A DNA stretch of 64,000 nucleotides from the NCBI RefSeq assembly GCF_007827555.1, contig NZ_VISS01000013.1:1-64000 (forward strand). Direction: 5' to 3'. The notes under the pieces are model-generated. The model saw only the letters and a list, made by a program, of their open reading frames with translations, was not told where the DNA came from and ran no database searches. A program made the position numbers and the translations under genes. Positions 37,373-46,633 of the stretch are shown piece by piece (the first letter of the stretch is position 1; each line of letters opens with the position of its first letter). Source of the stretch: Aeribacillus composti (GTDB lineage: Bacteria > Bacillota > Bacilli > Bacillales > Aeribacillaceae).

Positions 37373-38117
37373 AGTCATAAAATCCGGCCATGCTTGGTCA
37401 TTGCACAAGCCGCACAAATTGGCGATCAGAACGATCCAAATTCAGGAAGAGTTCGCCGCTTCCGATCAAGAAGAGAACACACAGCGCTCACAGTTCCTTG
37501 AGGCAGCCCATTTGGAAGCAGAGAAAATTTTAGAAAAAGCTGAAGAAGAAAAAACGCGATTGCTTAAGGAGATCGAAAAAGAAAGGGAAGCTTGGCAGGA
37601 AGAAAAAGCGCGCCTAATAGAAGAAGCAAGAAAAGAAGGGTATCAAGCCGGTTTTGAAAAAGGGAAAAAAGATGGACTTCAAGAGTATGAAAATGTGATT
37701 GAATCTGCCAGACAGGTAGTCCAGCTTTCCAAAAAAGATTATGAGAAAAAAATAGAAGCTTCCGAGGAAACCATTATTGAAATTGCTGTAAAAGTAGCGG
37801 AAAAAATTATTGCAGCCAACCTAAAGCGAGAGCCTGAACTGTTTACTGGATTGGTTCGCGAAGTGATTTGTGAAGTAAAGGAATATCCAGAAGTCAAAAT
37901 ATACGTTCACCCTGACAAATATGAATTTATGCTTGAACAAAAAGAAGAATTAATGGAACTATTTACAACTAAAACGGAGCTCTATATTTTTCCGGATATA
38001 AATTTGCCTGAAAACGGAATTTGTGTGGAATCGCCATTTGGAAAAATTGATGCGAGCATTGATACACAGCTGGAGCAATTAAAAAGCAAGCTGTTAAATC
38101 TTGTCAGGGAGGATTGA
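37356..38117 (+). CDS. fliH: Flagellar assembly protein FliH
   Basis: FliH binds and restrains the export ATPase FliI and tethers it to the export gate. Its 253 residues contain a long charged coiled coil (about 40-130, with repeated Glu, Lys, Ala, Arg) and a conserved C-terminal half with IIEIAVKVAEKIIAANLKREPELF and a YVHPDKYEFML segment. ATG 37356 lies inside the end of fliG after AAGGAG, so translation is probably coupled. It overlaps the fliI region by a few bases. FliH is poorly conserved, but the position and C-terminus make the call firm. Confidence 0.93.
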   Translation: MKSLSRVIKSGHAWSLHKPHKLAIRTIQIQEEFAASDQEENTQRSQFLEAAHLEAEKILEKAEEEKTRLLKEIEKEREAWQEEKARLIEEARKEGYQAGFEKGKKDGLQEYENVIESARQVVQLSKKDYEKKIEASEETIIEIAVKVAEKIIAANLKREPELFTGLVREVICEVKEYPEVKIYVHPDKYEFMLEQKEELMELFTTKTELYIFPDINLPENGICVESPFGKIDASIDTQLEQLKSKLLNLVRED

Positions 38118-38122
38118 AGCGA

Positions 38123-39439
38123 TTGAAACTAGCTCAATTGATCGACCATATAGATCGGCTGGACTCTTATAAGAGATATGGAAAAGTGAAAAAAGTAGTC
38201 GGACTCATGATTGAATCACGCGGACCTGAATGTTCCATCGGCGATGTTTGCTATGTACATGTAGGAAAAAATGAAAAAACGCTGGCAGAAGTTGTCGGAT
38301 TCAAAGAAGAAAATATTCTATTAATGCCGTTTACAAAGGTCAACCAAATTGCACCTGGCTGTGTCGTGGAAGCAACAGGCTCGCCCCTGAAAATAAAATC
38401 GGGAATCAGCCTGATCGGAAAAGTATTAGATGCATTTGGTCATCCAATGGACGGATCCAATCTTCCAAAAGGTTTAACGACTATTCTGTCTGAAAATGAG
38501 CCGCCGAACCCGTTAACCCGGCCGCCGATCACCAAAAAAATTGAAGTGGGTGTGAAAGCAATTGACGGTTTTTTAACGATTGGGAAAGGTCAGCGGGTAG
38601 GTATTTTTGCAGGAAGCGGCGTTGGAAAAAGTACTTTGCTCGGAATGATCGCAAGAAGCTCAGGAGCAGATATAAATGTGATTGCCTTAATAGGTGAAAG
38701 GGGAAGAGAAGTTCGAGAATTTATTGAGAGAGATTTAGGGGAAGAAGGGCTAAAGCGGACGATTATTGTGGCGGCAACCTCCGATCAGCCGGCTTTAATG
38801 AGAATTAAAGCTGCCTATTCTGCAACGGCGATTGCAGAATATTTTCGAGATAAAGGATATAATGTCATGTTTATGATGGATTCAGTCACGAGAGTAGCGA
38901 TTGCGCAAAGGGAAATTGGACTGGCTGTTGGGGAACCACCGACGACAAAAGGATACACCCCTTCAGTGTTCGCCATGCTTCCTCGACTTTTAGAAAGAAC
39001 AGGAAATAATGAAAAGGGTTCGATCACAGCCATTTATACTGTCTTAGTTGATGGCGATGATATGAACGAACCGATAGCGGATACTGTGAGAGGAATTTTG
39101 GACGGGCACATTGTGCTCGATCGCGAGTTGGCGAATAGAGGACATTTTCCTGCAATTAATATTTTAAAAAGCGTCAGCCGCCTTATGAACCATATTGTCG
39201 AACCGGCGCATCTGGAAGCTGCGAACAAACTGAAAGCATTGTACTCTACATATACCGAGTCAGAAGATTTAATTAAGATCGGCGCATATAAAAGAGGCTC
39301 TTCAAAAGAAATGGATCAAGCAATGGATTATTATCCGAAAATAAACGGATTTCTTCAGCAGCATATGAATGAAAAAATAACATTTGAGGAAAGCGTACAG
39401 CAATTAATTTCGCTACTTGAAGAAGGTGACAAGACATGA
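38123..39439 (+). CDS. fliI: Flagellum-specific export ATPase FliI
   Basis: FliI is the hexameric ATPase that drives unfolding and delivery of export substrates. The 438 residues show Walker A GSGVGKSTLLG near 165-175, IGERGREVREFIE, the Walker B VMFMMDSVTR, and PSVFAMLPRLLERTG, all typical of F1-like type III ATPases. TTG 38123 (MKLAQLIDHID) was chosen because AGGGAGGA is correctly placed; an in-frame TTG nine bases earlier overlaps the fliH stop. It is followed by fliJ with a four-base overlap. Confidence 0.96.
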   Translation: MKLAQLIDHIDRLDSYKRYGKVKKVVGLMIESRGPECSIGDVCYVHVGKNEKTLAEVVGFKEENILLMPFTKVNQIAPGCVVEATGSPLKIKSGISLIGKVLDAFGHPMDGSNLPKGLTTILSENEPPNPLTRPPITKKIEVGVKAIDGFLTIGKGQRVGIFAGSGVGKSTLLGMIARSSGADINVIALIGERGREVREFIERDLGEEGLKRTIIVAATSDQPALMRIKAAYSATAIAEYFRDKGYNVMFMMDSVTRVAIAQREIGLAVGEPPTTKGYTPSVFAMLPRLLERTGNNEKGSITAIYTVLVDGDDMNEPIADTVRGILDGHIVLDRELANRGHFPAINILKSVSRLMNHIVEPAHLEAANKLKALYSTYTESEDLIKIGAYKRGSSKEMDQAMDYYPKINGFLQQHMNEKITFEESVQQLISLLEEGDKT

Positions 39440-39879
39440 CATACCATTTCCGCTACCAAAAAATATTGGATGTAAAGGAAAATGAGAAACGAAAATCATC
39501 AAAAGAATATGAAGATTCCGTTGAAAATTTTAAAAAAGTTGCAACAAAGCTGTATACATTTTTAAAGCAAAAAGAGGAGTTCGTAAAGCTTCAAGAAGAA
39601 AAATTGAACAAAGGGATGTCCGTTCAAGAAATTAAGCAGTATCAACAGTTTGTTCAAAATTTGGAAAAAACAATTGAGCATTACCAGCAGCTTGTCATTT
39701 ATTCTCGTAATGCAATGAATGAAAAACAGTCGATTTTGATGCAAAAACATATAGAAGTAAAGCAATATGAAAAAATAAAAGAAAAAGATTACAAGAAATT
39801 TATGGAGCTAAGGAAACGAGAAGAAGGAAAAATGATGGATGAAATATCAATCATTACATATTCGTTTCATAGAAATTAG
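39436..39879 (+). CDS. fliJ: Flagellar export chaperone FliJ
   Basis: FliJ is the stalk-like coiled-coil protein that works with the FliI ring and FlhA. The 147 residues are almost wholly helical and charged, starting MTYHFRYQKILDVKENEKR, which matches the family start. The ATG overlaps the fliI stop (ATGA). It has no membrane segment. The sequence is poorly conserved across species, but size, composition and position between fliI and ylxF identify it. Confidence 0.93.
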   Translation: MTYHFRYQKILDVKENEKRKSSKEYEDSVENFKKVATKLYTFLKQKEEFVKLQEEKLNKGMSVQEIKQYQQFVQNLEKTIEHYQQLVIYSRNAMNEKQSILMQKHIEVKQYEKIKEKDYKKFMELRKREEGKMMDEISIITYSFHRN

Positions 39880-39888
39880 GTGGAAATG

Positions 39889-40509
39889 ATGGCGAAAAAA
39901 GAAAAGAAACGAGGCGGTTTAAAAACTTTCTTGACCATATTTTTATCACTTTTTAGTCTTGGGCTTGTCGCCGTAATCGTCATGTTTTTTCTCGGCATTC
40001 TGCCGGCCCAAAATATTCCGATTATTTCGGACTTAGCGCAAGGAAGTCAGAAGCAAGAAAATCTTGAAAGGCTGAACGAGCAGCTGGAAAAAGAGCAAGA
40101 AGAGCTCAAGCAAAAGATTGAAGAGCAGGAAAGCACAATCAATCAGCTGCAAGAACAGCTGAAAAGCAAGGATGAAGAAATACAAGAGCTGACACAGCAA
40201 ATCAACTCATTGGAAAACGCAGCTCAAACCAATCCGCAAAAAAATCAACAAGCCGTTGATATTGCGAAAGTATATGGGGAAATGTCAAGTAAAAAAGCAG
40301 CTGCCATCATTACAGAGCTTTCTGATGATGAAGCAGTCAGCATACTATCATCTTTAAAAAAAGCCGTGCTTGCTAGAATTTTAGAAAAAATGACTCCCCA
40401 AGACGCTGCCAAATATACGAAGCTGTTATCCGAGCAATCAGCAGCTCAATCTGAACAACCAGCAGCCGAATCTGCACCATCAGCAACTGAAGAGGCAGCT
40501 GCTCAATAA
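39889..40509 (+). CDS. ylxF: YlxF, MotE-like membrane coiled-coil protein
   Basis: These 206 residues have a single N-terminal membrane segment (about 11-33), a coiled coil rich in Glu and Gln (about 55-115), a MgtE N-domain-like region (about 125-180, GEMSSKKAAAIITELSDDEA), and an Ala/Gln/Ser-rich tail. This layout matches YlxF of the B. subtilis operon and MotE-type proteins. Its exact role in flagellar assembly or function is unclear. ATG 39889 follows AGGTGG; earlier in-frame GTG and ATG codons are closer to that site. fliK follows after 44 bases. Confidence 0.9.
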   Translation: MAKKEKKRGGLKTFLTIFLSLFSLGLVAVIVMFFLGILPAQNIPIISDLAQGSQKQENLERLNEQLEKEQEELKQKIEEQESTINQLQEQLKSKDEEIQELTQQINSLENAAQTNPQKNQQAVDIAKVYGEMSSKKAAAIITELSDDEAVSILSSLKKAVLARILEKMTPQDAAKYTKLLSEQSAAQSEQPAAESAPSATEEAAAQ

Positions 40510-40553
40510 ATAACTTACATGAACATTCTGATCATATTACAGGAGGTGAACAA

Positions 40554-41825
40554 ATGGATGCCATTAAATTGCAGTTTTTCCAATTGAACACGCGAAACAT
40601 ACAATCAACAAACGGAGAAGAAAAAAAGGAAGAGTCAACTTTTCAAACGTTTTTTGATCAGCTTGTGAACATGAAGCCAGCCGATCAGGTGAAAGGAAAT
40701 GAACCGCAAAAATTAGAAATCGAAACAACTATCTTAGAAGAGTTGCAAGATGCGATCAAAAATTGGCTCTCTCTTGACATTTTGCACGATCAGGAAACAG
40801 ACGCTCAAGACAAACAGGAGAGAGAAGACAGCAGTTTATCTTCTGTCAGCCAACCTTCTTCTGAAAAGTTGGAATTGACATTTGCGAGCAATATGGAACT
40901 GAATGTTGATCATACGGAGCAAAGTCCGGAAAAAACTGTACTTTTTCAGCAAATCACTGCTATTTTAGCTTATTTGCAACGAAATGAGCCGAACGAGTTT
41001 ATTCGAATGCTCGAAGTTTTTGAAACCATTACTAGAAAGTATGGAGATCTAGGCAGCACGATGCTTCAAAATATTTTAACAGCTGTTCGGATTGGACGAT
41101 ATGAGAATCACAGTACTACCATAGCTGACATATTGCCTAATGATCTAGAAACATCAGAGCCGCTTCATTTTATACAACAAATGGACACGAATAAGAAACC
41201 ATTTGTGCAGCGTGAGGAAATATTGGCAAGAACGCATCCTCTAATGGAGTTTGTTCAACAAGAGAGCCGTGCTGAACAAAAAAGTGTTGGAAATTTCCTA
41301 ACGGGCCAAACGAAGGATACGTTTGAGTTGACTCTTACATCATACATAAACAAATTTGGCTCAGAAAATCCGGCTTCGCAAATTGATTCTGAACTGAGTA
41401 TAGACGTCCAAGAGGAATTTTTTCAAAAGTTAAATGACGTAATAAAAACAAGTCGATTTGGCCAGCTTCCCAATGGCGCACAAAAATTGACGATACGGCT
41501 CACTCCGGAGCATTTAGGGACCATTACCATTCAATTAATAAAAGATGGCGACCAAATGAGCGCCAAAATTAAGACATCGACTCAATCAGCGAAAGAATTG
41601 TTAGAGCATAGTATTCAGCAGTTAAAGCATTCACTGCCGAATGTAACATTGCAAATTGACCGCTTTGATATTTTTGACGAAGAGCATTATTTCTTTCAAG
41701 AAAAAAGAGGACGTGGCAATTCGCAGCAACATAACGGGGAAGATCAAGAAAAGCATCAAAATGAACAGCAGAACGACCAAACTTTTATGGAAAAATTAAA
41801 AGAGTATGTAAATGCCATTATATAG
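40554..41825 (+). CDS. fliK: Flagellar hook-length control protein FliK
   Basis: FliK measures hook length and switches FlhB from hook to filament export. The 423 residues have a variable, hydrophilic N-terminal ruler region and a conserved C-terminal Flg_hook domain (about 300-385) with LTIRLTPEHLGTITIQLIKDG and SAKELLEHSIQQLKHSLP. The tail is rich in Gln, His and Asn. AGGAGGTGA precedes ATG 40554. It is followed by flgD and flgE, as expected for the hook module. Confidence 0.93.
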   Translation: MDAIKLQFFQLNTRNIQSTNGEEKKEESTFQTFFDQLVNMKPADQVKGNEPQKLEIETTILEELQDAIKNWLSLDILHDQETDAQDKQEREDSSLSSVSQPSSEKLELTFASNMELNVDHTEQSPEKTVLFQQITAILAYLQRNEPNEFIRMLEVFETITRKYGDLGSTMLQNILTAVRIGRYENHSTTIADILPNDLETSEPLHFIQQMDTNKKPFVQREEILARTHPLMEFVQQESRAEQKSVGNFLTGQTKDTFELTLTSYINKFGSENPASQIDSELSIDVQEEFFQKLNDVIKTSRFGQLPNGAQKLTIRLTPEHLGTITIQLIKDGDQMSAKIKTSTQSAKELLEHSIQQLKHSLPNVTLQIDRFDIFDEEHYFFQEKRGRGNSQQHNGEDQEKHQNEQQNDQTFMEKLKEYVNAII

Positions 41826-41834
41826 GAGGTTCTT

Positions 41835-42278
41835 ATGAGCGGAATTTCCATCGACAGCTATTTGTTATCGACCTATACAGAAAACAAAGCAAGGGAAGCT
41901 AAGTCAACTCTTGGAAAAGATGATTTTTTGAAGTTATTGATTACCCAATTGCAATATCAGGATCCGCTAAATCCAATGGAAGATAAAGAGTTTATTGCTC
42001 AAATGGCGAATTTCTCAACATTGGAACAAATAACAAACATGAATAAATCGCTTGAAGCCTTTTTAAAATCGGATGCACTCATCAAATATTCGCAGCTCAT
42101 CGGCAAATCGGTAGAATACTCAAAAGAAGGTGAGCAAAAGCAGAGCATTGTCAAAAGCGTGCGGATGAATGGAGATACAGTCATCATTGCGCTTGCCAAC
42201 GGCGATGAAGTGGAAAGCTCAAGTATTACGAAAGTATCCGAAGCTGGAGAAAACGATTCATCTGATCAGGAAGGATAA
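41835..42278 (+). CDS. flgD: Hook capping protein FlgD
   Basis: FlgD caps the growing hook and is discarded when it is complete. The 147 residues have the family signature DDFLKLLITQLQYQDPLNPMEDKEF near 28-52 and EQITNMNKSLEAF. The protein lacks the longer C-terminal FlgD domains of proteobacteria, as does B. subtilis FlgD (YlxG). AGGAGG lies 5 bases before ATG 41835. flgE follows after 35 bases. Confidence 0.95.
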   Translation: MSGISIDSYLLSTYTENKAREAKSTLGKDDFLKLLITQLQYQDPLNPMEDKEFIAQMANFSTLEQITNMNKSLEAFLKSDALIKYSQLIGKSVEYSKEGEQKQSIVKSVRMNGDTVIIALANGDEVESSSITKVSEAGENDSSDQEG

Positions 42279-42313
42279 TAATATTAAAATTTTAAAGAAA
42301 GGGAGAGGTTCAT

Positions 42314-43843
42314 ATGTTGCGTTCCATGTATTCAGGTATTAGCGGAATGAAAAATTTCCAATTAAAATTGGATGTCATTGGCAACAATATCGCGAATGTC
42401 AACACGTACGGCTTCAAAAAAGGACGTGTCACTTTTAAAGAATTAGTCAACCAGCAAATTTCAGGCGCTAGCGCCGCTGTAAATGGACGAGGAGGTATAA
42501 ATCCAGCACAGGTAGGTTTGGGTGCGGCAATCGGAACAATCGACACTGTTCATACATCTGGACCAACTCAATCAACGGGAAGACTTCTTGATGTAGCGAT
42601 CAGCGGAGACGGTTTTTTTCCTGTCGGAGTGATTACCGATTTAACGAGAGTCAACATTGATTATGCAGGACAATTTGGAGACAATAAAATTTTGGGCGCC
42701 ATTGATAGAGCTATTGATTTAGCATACACCCGCGCTGGAAACTTTTATTTGGATGCAAACGGATATTTAGTAACTGGCGAAGGGCTTTACTTAATTGGCG
42801 AAACAGGTGAAAAAATTCCTCCGACAGATCAAGGAATTCAAAAAGCAAATGCAGCGCTTCAGCAAATCACGTCTTTCAATACACCTTATAAAAATATGTA
42901 TGAATCGTTGAGAGACATTTCAAAAAGAGCGAATGCATTGATGGAAGCTTATGAAGCATATAATGATGCGGTGGAATTATGGGAAAAAGATGGACAACAA
43001 AACCCATCACCTTTATACACCTCTATGCAAAATGCATATAATGCTTTAATTGATATATGGACAGAGTTTAATGCAGCCATTACAAACCCAACGTCAGGGT
43101 TTGGGAATATTCGAGACCAGTTTGAAACTGCAATCGGACAATTAAATAATTCTATTAATAATTTTAACAATACACCGCCATATACTGACGTCATTACAAC
43201 AATCACGAATCCGATTCTGCCGATTACAGCTGGGGATTACCCGCAAAATCCGTCAACAGCTATCCCGTTAGGCTCAAGTGCTGACACGAATACGCTTGAT
43301 TTAATGACGAAGTTGATCGGGACAATTGAGAATTATAAAGTTGCCCTTAACAATGTTGGGCAAGCAGTCATTAAATACGAAGATATTGCCGAAAGTTTAA
43401 AAGAGGCGCAATGGACGGATTCGTTGAGCGGAGAAGCCGGTCTCATCCAAATTCCGCTTTCGGCTAAAAGCTTTAGCATCGGGCCTGATGGAAAGGTTAC
43501 GTTTATTGATCGAAACGGTCAGTTAAAAGTCGCTGGACAAATCCGGCTTGCGAACTTTCCAAATCCAGAAGGATTAGAAAAAATCGGAAGCAATCTTTTT
43601 AGAGAAACGCCTAACTCTGGTTCTATCGACAAAAATGGCAATGGGCTGCAGCTTAACGAACTTTCCGTTCCAGGAGAGGATGGAGCAGGCTCATTGATTA
43701 ATAGTTCACTAGAAATGTCCAATGTGGACTTGGCGGAAGAATTTACGGAAATGATTGTGGCACAAAGAGGTTTTCAATCAAATACGAAAATCATCACAAC
43801 TTCTGACGAAATTTTGCAGGAGCTCCTTGGCTTAAAACGTTAA
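42314..43843 (+). CDS. flgE: Flagellar hook protein FlgE with large insertions
   Basis: FlgE polymerises into the hook. The ends are canonical: MLRSMYSGISGMKNFQLKLDV at the start, with GNNIANVNTYGFKKGRVTFK, and the C-terminal SNVDLAEEFTEMIVAQRGFQSN. The 509-residue length is about twice the 264 of B. subtilis FlgE. Judged by alignment from memory, there are two insertions: about 104-136 after GDGFFPV, and about 165-377 between YLIGETGEKI and SFSIGPDGKV. The larger one is helical at first, then rich in Asn, Thr and Pro. They are in frame and likely exposed on the hook surface. A start at ATG 42314 follows GGGAGAGG. Confidence 0.95.
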   Translation: MLRSMYSGISGMKNFQLKLDVIGNNIANVNTYGFKKGRVTFKELVNQQISGASAAVNGRGGINPAQVGLGAAIGTIDTVHTSGPTQSTGRLLDVAISGDGFFPVGVITDLTRVNIDYAGQFGDNKILGAIDRAIDLAYTRAGNFYLDANGYLVTGEGLYLIGETGEKIPPTDQGIQKANAALQQITSFNTPYKNMYESLRDISKRANALMEAYEAYNDAVELWEKDGQQNPSPLYTSMQNAYNALIDIWTEFNAAITNPTSGFGNIRDQFETAIGQLNNSINNFNNTPPYTDVITTITNPILPITAGDYPQNPSTAIPLGSSADTNTLDLMTKLIGTIENYKVALNNVGQAVIKYEDIAESLKEAQWTDSLSGEAGLIQIPLSAKSFSIGPDGKVTFIDRNGQLKVAGQIRLANFPNPEGLEKIGSNLFRETPNSGSIDKNGNGLQLNELSVPGEDGAGSLINSSLEMSNVDLAEEFTEMIVAQRGFQSNTKIITTSDEILQELLGLKR

Positions 43844-43868
43844 TAGGAAGAACGGGGGAGCTTGAAAC

Positions 43869-44087
43869 GTGATCAAATTAACAAAACTGAATGGCGAAGC
43901 TTTTTATCTGAATGTGTTGTTAATCGAACGGATTGAATCGTTTCCTGATACGACTATTACGTTAATATCCGGCAAAAAATATATAGTAAAAGATTCACAG
44001 ACGGAAGTAGTAACAAAAATCAATGAGCTTTATAAACAATTTGGTTTTGGGAAAGCTTTCTATTTCGGGGGACAAGAAAATGAGTAA
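43869..44087 (+). CDS. swrD: Swarming motility protein SwrD (FlbD family)
   Basis: SwrD (YlzI) is a small FlbD-family protein that raises flagellar motor power and supports swarming in B. subtilis. The 72 residues show MIKLTKLNGEAFYLNVLLIERIESFPDT and a central YIVKDSQTEVVTKI, both typical. The start is GTG 43869 after GGGGGAG. It overlaps fliL by eight bases, so they are probably coupled. The position between flgE and fliL matches the B. subtilis operon. Confidence 0.93.
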   Translation: MIKLTKLNGEAFYLNVLLIERIESFPDTTITLISGKKYIVKDSQTEVVTKINELYKQFGFGKAFYFGGQENE

Positions 44088-44508
44088 AAAATTTATAACT
44101 GCATTATTAATCGTCATTTCAACCGTTGGAATTGCTGCACTGACTACGTTTGTCGTCATGGAATTTTTTACGAAGGATCCGGTAGAAGCGAAAAACCGCT
44201 CCATCGACGAGGTGGTGGAATCGTCATTTGATGTTCCTGAAATTACGACAAACTTAAAAAGTAAAAATATTGTAAGACTTTCTTTCAAAATTGAAGCATC
44301 TGACAAAAAAGCGAGAGAAGAATTAGAAAAGAGAGAATTTCAAATAAAAGATATTATTATAACCGAACTGGCAAATATGGAAGCAAAAGATTTGGAAGGG
44401 CAAGCTGGAATGGACCGCTTTAAAGATACGATTAAAAAGAAGGTCGATGCGCTTTTACAAGAAGGAGAAGTGAAACAAGTGTACACGACTTCCTTTATCC
44501 TTCAATAG
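44080..44508 (+). CDS. fliL: Flagellar basal body-associated protein FliL
   Basis: FliL is a single-pass membrane protein beside the stator that supports motor torque. The 142 residues have one membrane segment near 6-27 (FITALLIVISTVGIAALTTF) and an outside FliL domain with VRLSFKIEASDKKAREELEKR. ATG 44080 follows GGGGGACA; the longer in-frame reading lies within swrD. The size matches B. subtilis FliL (about 140). Confidence 0.95.
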   Translation: MSKKFITALLIVISTVGIAALTTFVVMEFFTKDPVEAKNRSIDEVVESSFDVPEITTNLKSKNIVRLSFKIEASDKKAREELEKREFQIKDIIITELANMEAKDLEGQAGMDRFKDTIKKKVDALLQEGEVKQVYTTSFILQ

Positions 44509-44541
44509 ACAAAAAAGGGATAAGGAGGTGATGTTCTCATT

Positions 44542-45540
44542 ATGTCAAATGAAATTTTATCGCAAAGTGAAATTGATGCGCTATTATCTGCATTAACGAC
44601 CGGTGAAATGAATGTTGATGAATTAAAGAAAGAAGAAGAAGCAAAGAAAATAAAAGTTTACGATTTTAAACGTGCTCTTCGTTTTTCAAAAGATCAAATT
44701 CGCAGCATTACTCGAGTGCATGAAAATTTCGCAAGGCTTTTAACGACGTATTTTGCTGCGCAATTGCGGACATATGTCCAAATAACCGTCACGTCTGTAG
44801 ACCAGCTGCCCTATGAAGAGTTTGTCCGTTCCATTCCGAAAATGACGGTTTTAAATGTTTTTGAACTTGGGACACTTGATGGAAGAATTATTATGGAAGT
44901 GAACCCAAATATTGCGTACGCAATGATGGATCGGTTAATGGGCGGTTTCGGGGCTTCCATGAATAAGATTGAACAATTAACAGAAATTGAAATGAAAATT
45001 ATTGCATCCATTTTCGAAAAAACTTTGGAGCACTACCGTGAAGCTTGGAGTACCATTTTGGACATTGAGCCTTGCATGCAGGAATTTGAGGTAAATCCGC
45101 AATTTTTGCAAATGGTATCTCCAAATGACACAGTTGTTGTTATTTCCCTTAATACACAAGTGGGAGAAGCGAGCGGAATGATAAACCTTTGTATTCCCCA
45201 TGTTGTGTTGGAACCAATTATTCCAAAGCTTTCCGTCCATTATTGGATGCAATCAGAAAGGAAAGCCCAAAACTCTGTGGAAACGGAAGTAATCAAAAAC
45301 CGGATAAAGCTTGCAGAAGTTCCGGTGGTTGCGGAATTAGGGACGTCCGTTGTGACAGTTCAAGAGTTTCTTGAAATGCGAGTGGGGGATATGATCCGTC
45401 TTGATCAATCGACCAGCGACCCGTTGGTGATTAAAGTAGGTGACGTCCCTAAATTTTTTGGACAGCCTGGCAAAAAGAACAAGAAGCTGGCCGTTCAAAT
45501 ATTAGGCCACATAGAGAGAGGTGACGAAGCTGATGACTGA
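44542..45540 (+). CDS. fliM: Flagellar motor switch protein FliM
   Basis: FliM is the C-ring protein that binds CheY-P and changes rotor direction. The 332 residues begin with the CheY-binding helix LSQSEIDALLSAL (about 5-17), then the CheC-like middle domain and a C-terminal SpoA surface domain (about 250-325). AAGGAGGTG lies 12 bases before ATG 44542, a rather long spacing. The 3' end runs into fliY, whose start is inside fliM. Confidence 0.97.
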   Translation: MSNEILSQSEIDALLSALTTGEMNVDELKKEEEAKKIKVYDFKRALRFSKDQIRSITRVHENFARLLTTYFAAQLRTYVQITVTSVDQLPYEEFVRSIPKMTVLNVFELGTLDGRIIMEVNPNIAYAMMDRLMGGFGASMNKIEQLTEIEMKIIASIFEKTLEHYREAWSTILDIEPCMQEFEVNPQFLQMVSPNDTVVVISLNTQVGEASGMINLCIPHVVLEPIIPKLSVHYWMQSERKAQNSVETEVIKNRIKLAEVPVVAELGTSVVTVQEFLEMRVGDMIRLDQSTSDPLVIKVGDVPKFFGQPGKKNKKLAVQILGHIERGDEADD

Positions 45541-46612
45541 TAACATGTTGTCACAAGAGGAAATCGATTCTCTATTAAAAGGGGGAAATCAAGAATCAAC
45601 TGAAACTGACAATCTATTGAATGATATTGAAAAAGATACGATTGGGGAGATAGGAAATATTTCTTTTGGCAGTTCTGCTACCGCTTTATCATCCTTGCTT
45701 AATCAAAAAGTAGAAATCACTACTCCGAGCGTGTCAATTATTAATAAGCAAGAACTGGCAAAGGAGTTTCCACATCCATACGTAGCAATAGAAGTAGTTT
45801 TTACAGAAGGGCTGTCCGGCAGCAATCTGCTTGTAATTAAACAAAGCGATGCTGCTGTCATTGCTGATTTAATGATTGGCGGGGATGGTTCCAACCCGGA
45901 CGAATTGGGGGAAATTCAATTAAGTGCTGTCCAGGAAGCGATGAATCAAATGATGGGATCTGCTTCCACATCAATGTCAACCGTTTTAAATAAAAAAATA
46001 GATATTTCACCGCCTCGCCTCGAATTATTGAATGTTAAAGAAGGGGAAGGAACCGATGCTATTCCTGATGATGAACTGCTTGTGAAGGTATCCTTCCGAT
46101 TAACTGTCGGCAATTTAATTGATTCGAATATTATGCAGCTCTTACCCCTTGATTTTGCTAAACAGCTCGTTGTTGAATTAATGAATAAAGCGAGTAAAGA
46201 GGCATCAAATAACGTGCAAACAGAACCTGAAGAAGCGCGAGAAAATCAACAGCTGCATATAGAAAAAAGCGAGAAGGAAAAAGCTCAGCCTGTTGAAGTT
46301 AAACCTGTTGAATTTGCGACATTTGATGAACAAACGAATCAATCTGTAGACACGCACAATTTGGAGCTGCTGCTCGACATTCCTTTAAATGTAACGGTTG
46401 AGCTTGGAAGAACAAAAAGATCCATCAAACAAATTTTGGAATTGTCTAAAGGATCCATTATCGAGCTTGATAAGCTGGCCGGGGAGCCAGTCGACATATT
46501 CATAAACAGCAAAAAGGTAGCAAAAGGTGAAGTAGTTGTCATCGACGAAAATTTCGGTGTTCGCGTAACGGATATCATGAGTCAAGCAGATCGGATAATG
46601 AATCTAAAATAG
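45533..46612 (+). CDS. fliY: Flagellar motor switch phosphatase FliY
   Basis: FliY is the Gram-positive switch protein that joins a FliN-like C-ring part with CheY-P phosphatase activity. The 359 residues have a CheY-binding N-terminal helix (LSQEEIDSLL), two CheC-type phosphatase sites (EIGNISFGSSATALS and EAMNQMMGSASTSMS), an acidic linker (about 215-265), and a SpoA domain with NVTVELGRTKRSIKQILEL. ATG 45533 was chosen after AGAGGTGA; ATG 45545 is possible. It overlaps fliM by eight bases. Confidence 0.95.
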   Translation: MTDNMLSQEEIDSLLKGGNQESTETDNLLNDIEKDTIGEIGNISFGSSATALSSLLNQKVEITTPSVSIINKQELAKEFPHPYVAIEVVFTEGLSGSNLLVIKQSDAAVIADLMIGGDGSNPDELGEIQLSAVQEAMNQMMGSASTSMSTVLNKKIDISPPRLELLNVKEGEGTDAIPDDELLVKVSFRLTVGNLIDSNIMQLLPLDFAKQLVVELMNKASKEASNNVQTEPEEARENQQLHIEKSEKEKAQPVEVKPVEFATFDEQTNQSVDTHNLELLLDIPLNVTVELGRTKRSIKQILELSKGSIIELDKLAGEPVDIFINSKKVAKGEVVVIDENFGVRVTDIMSQADRIMNLK

Positions 46613-46633
46613 TTGATAGGAGTGAGGAGCAAA

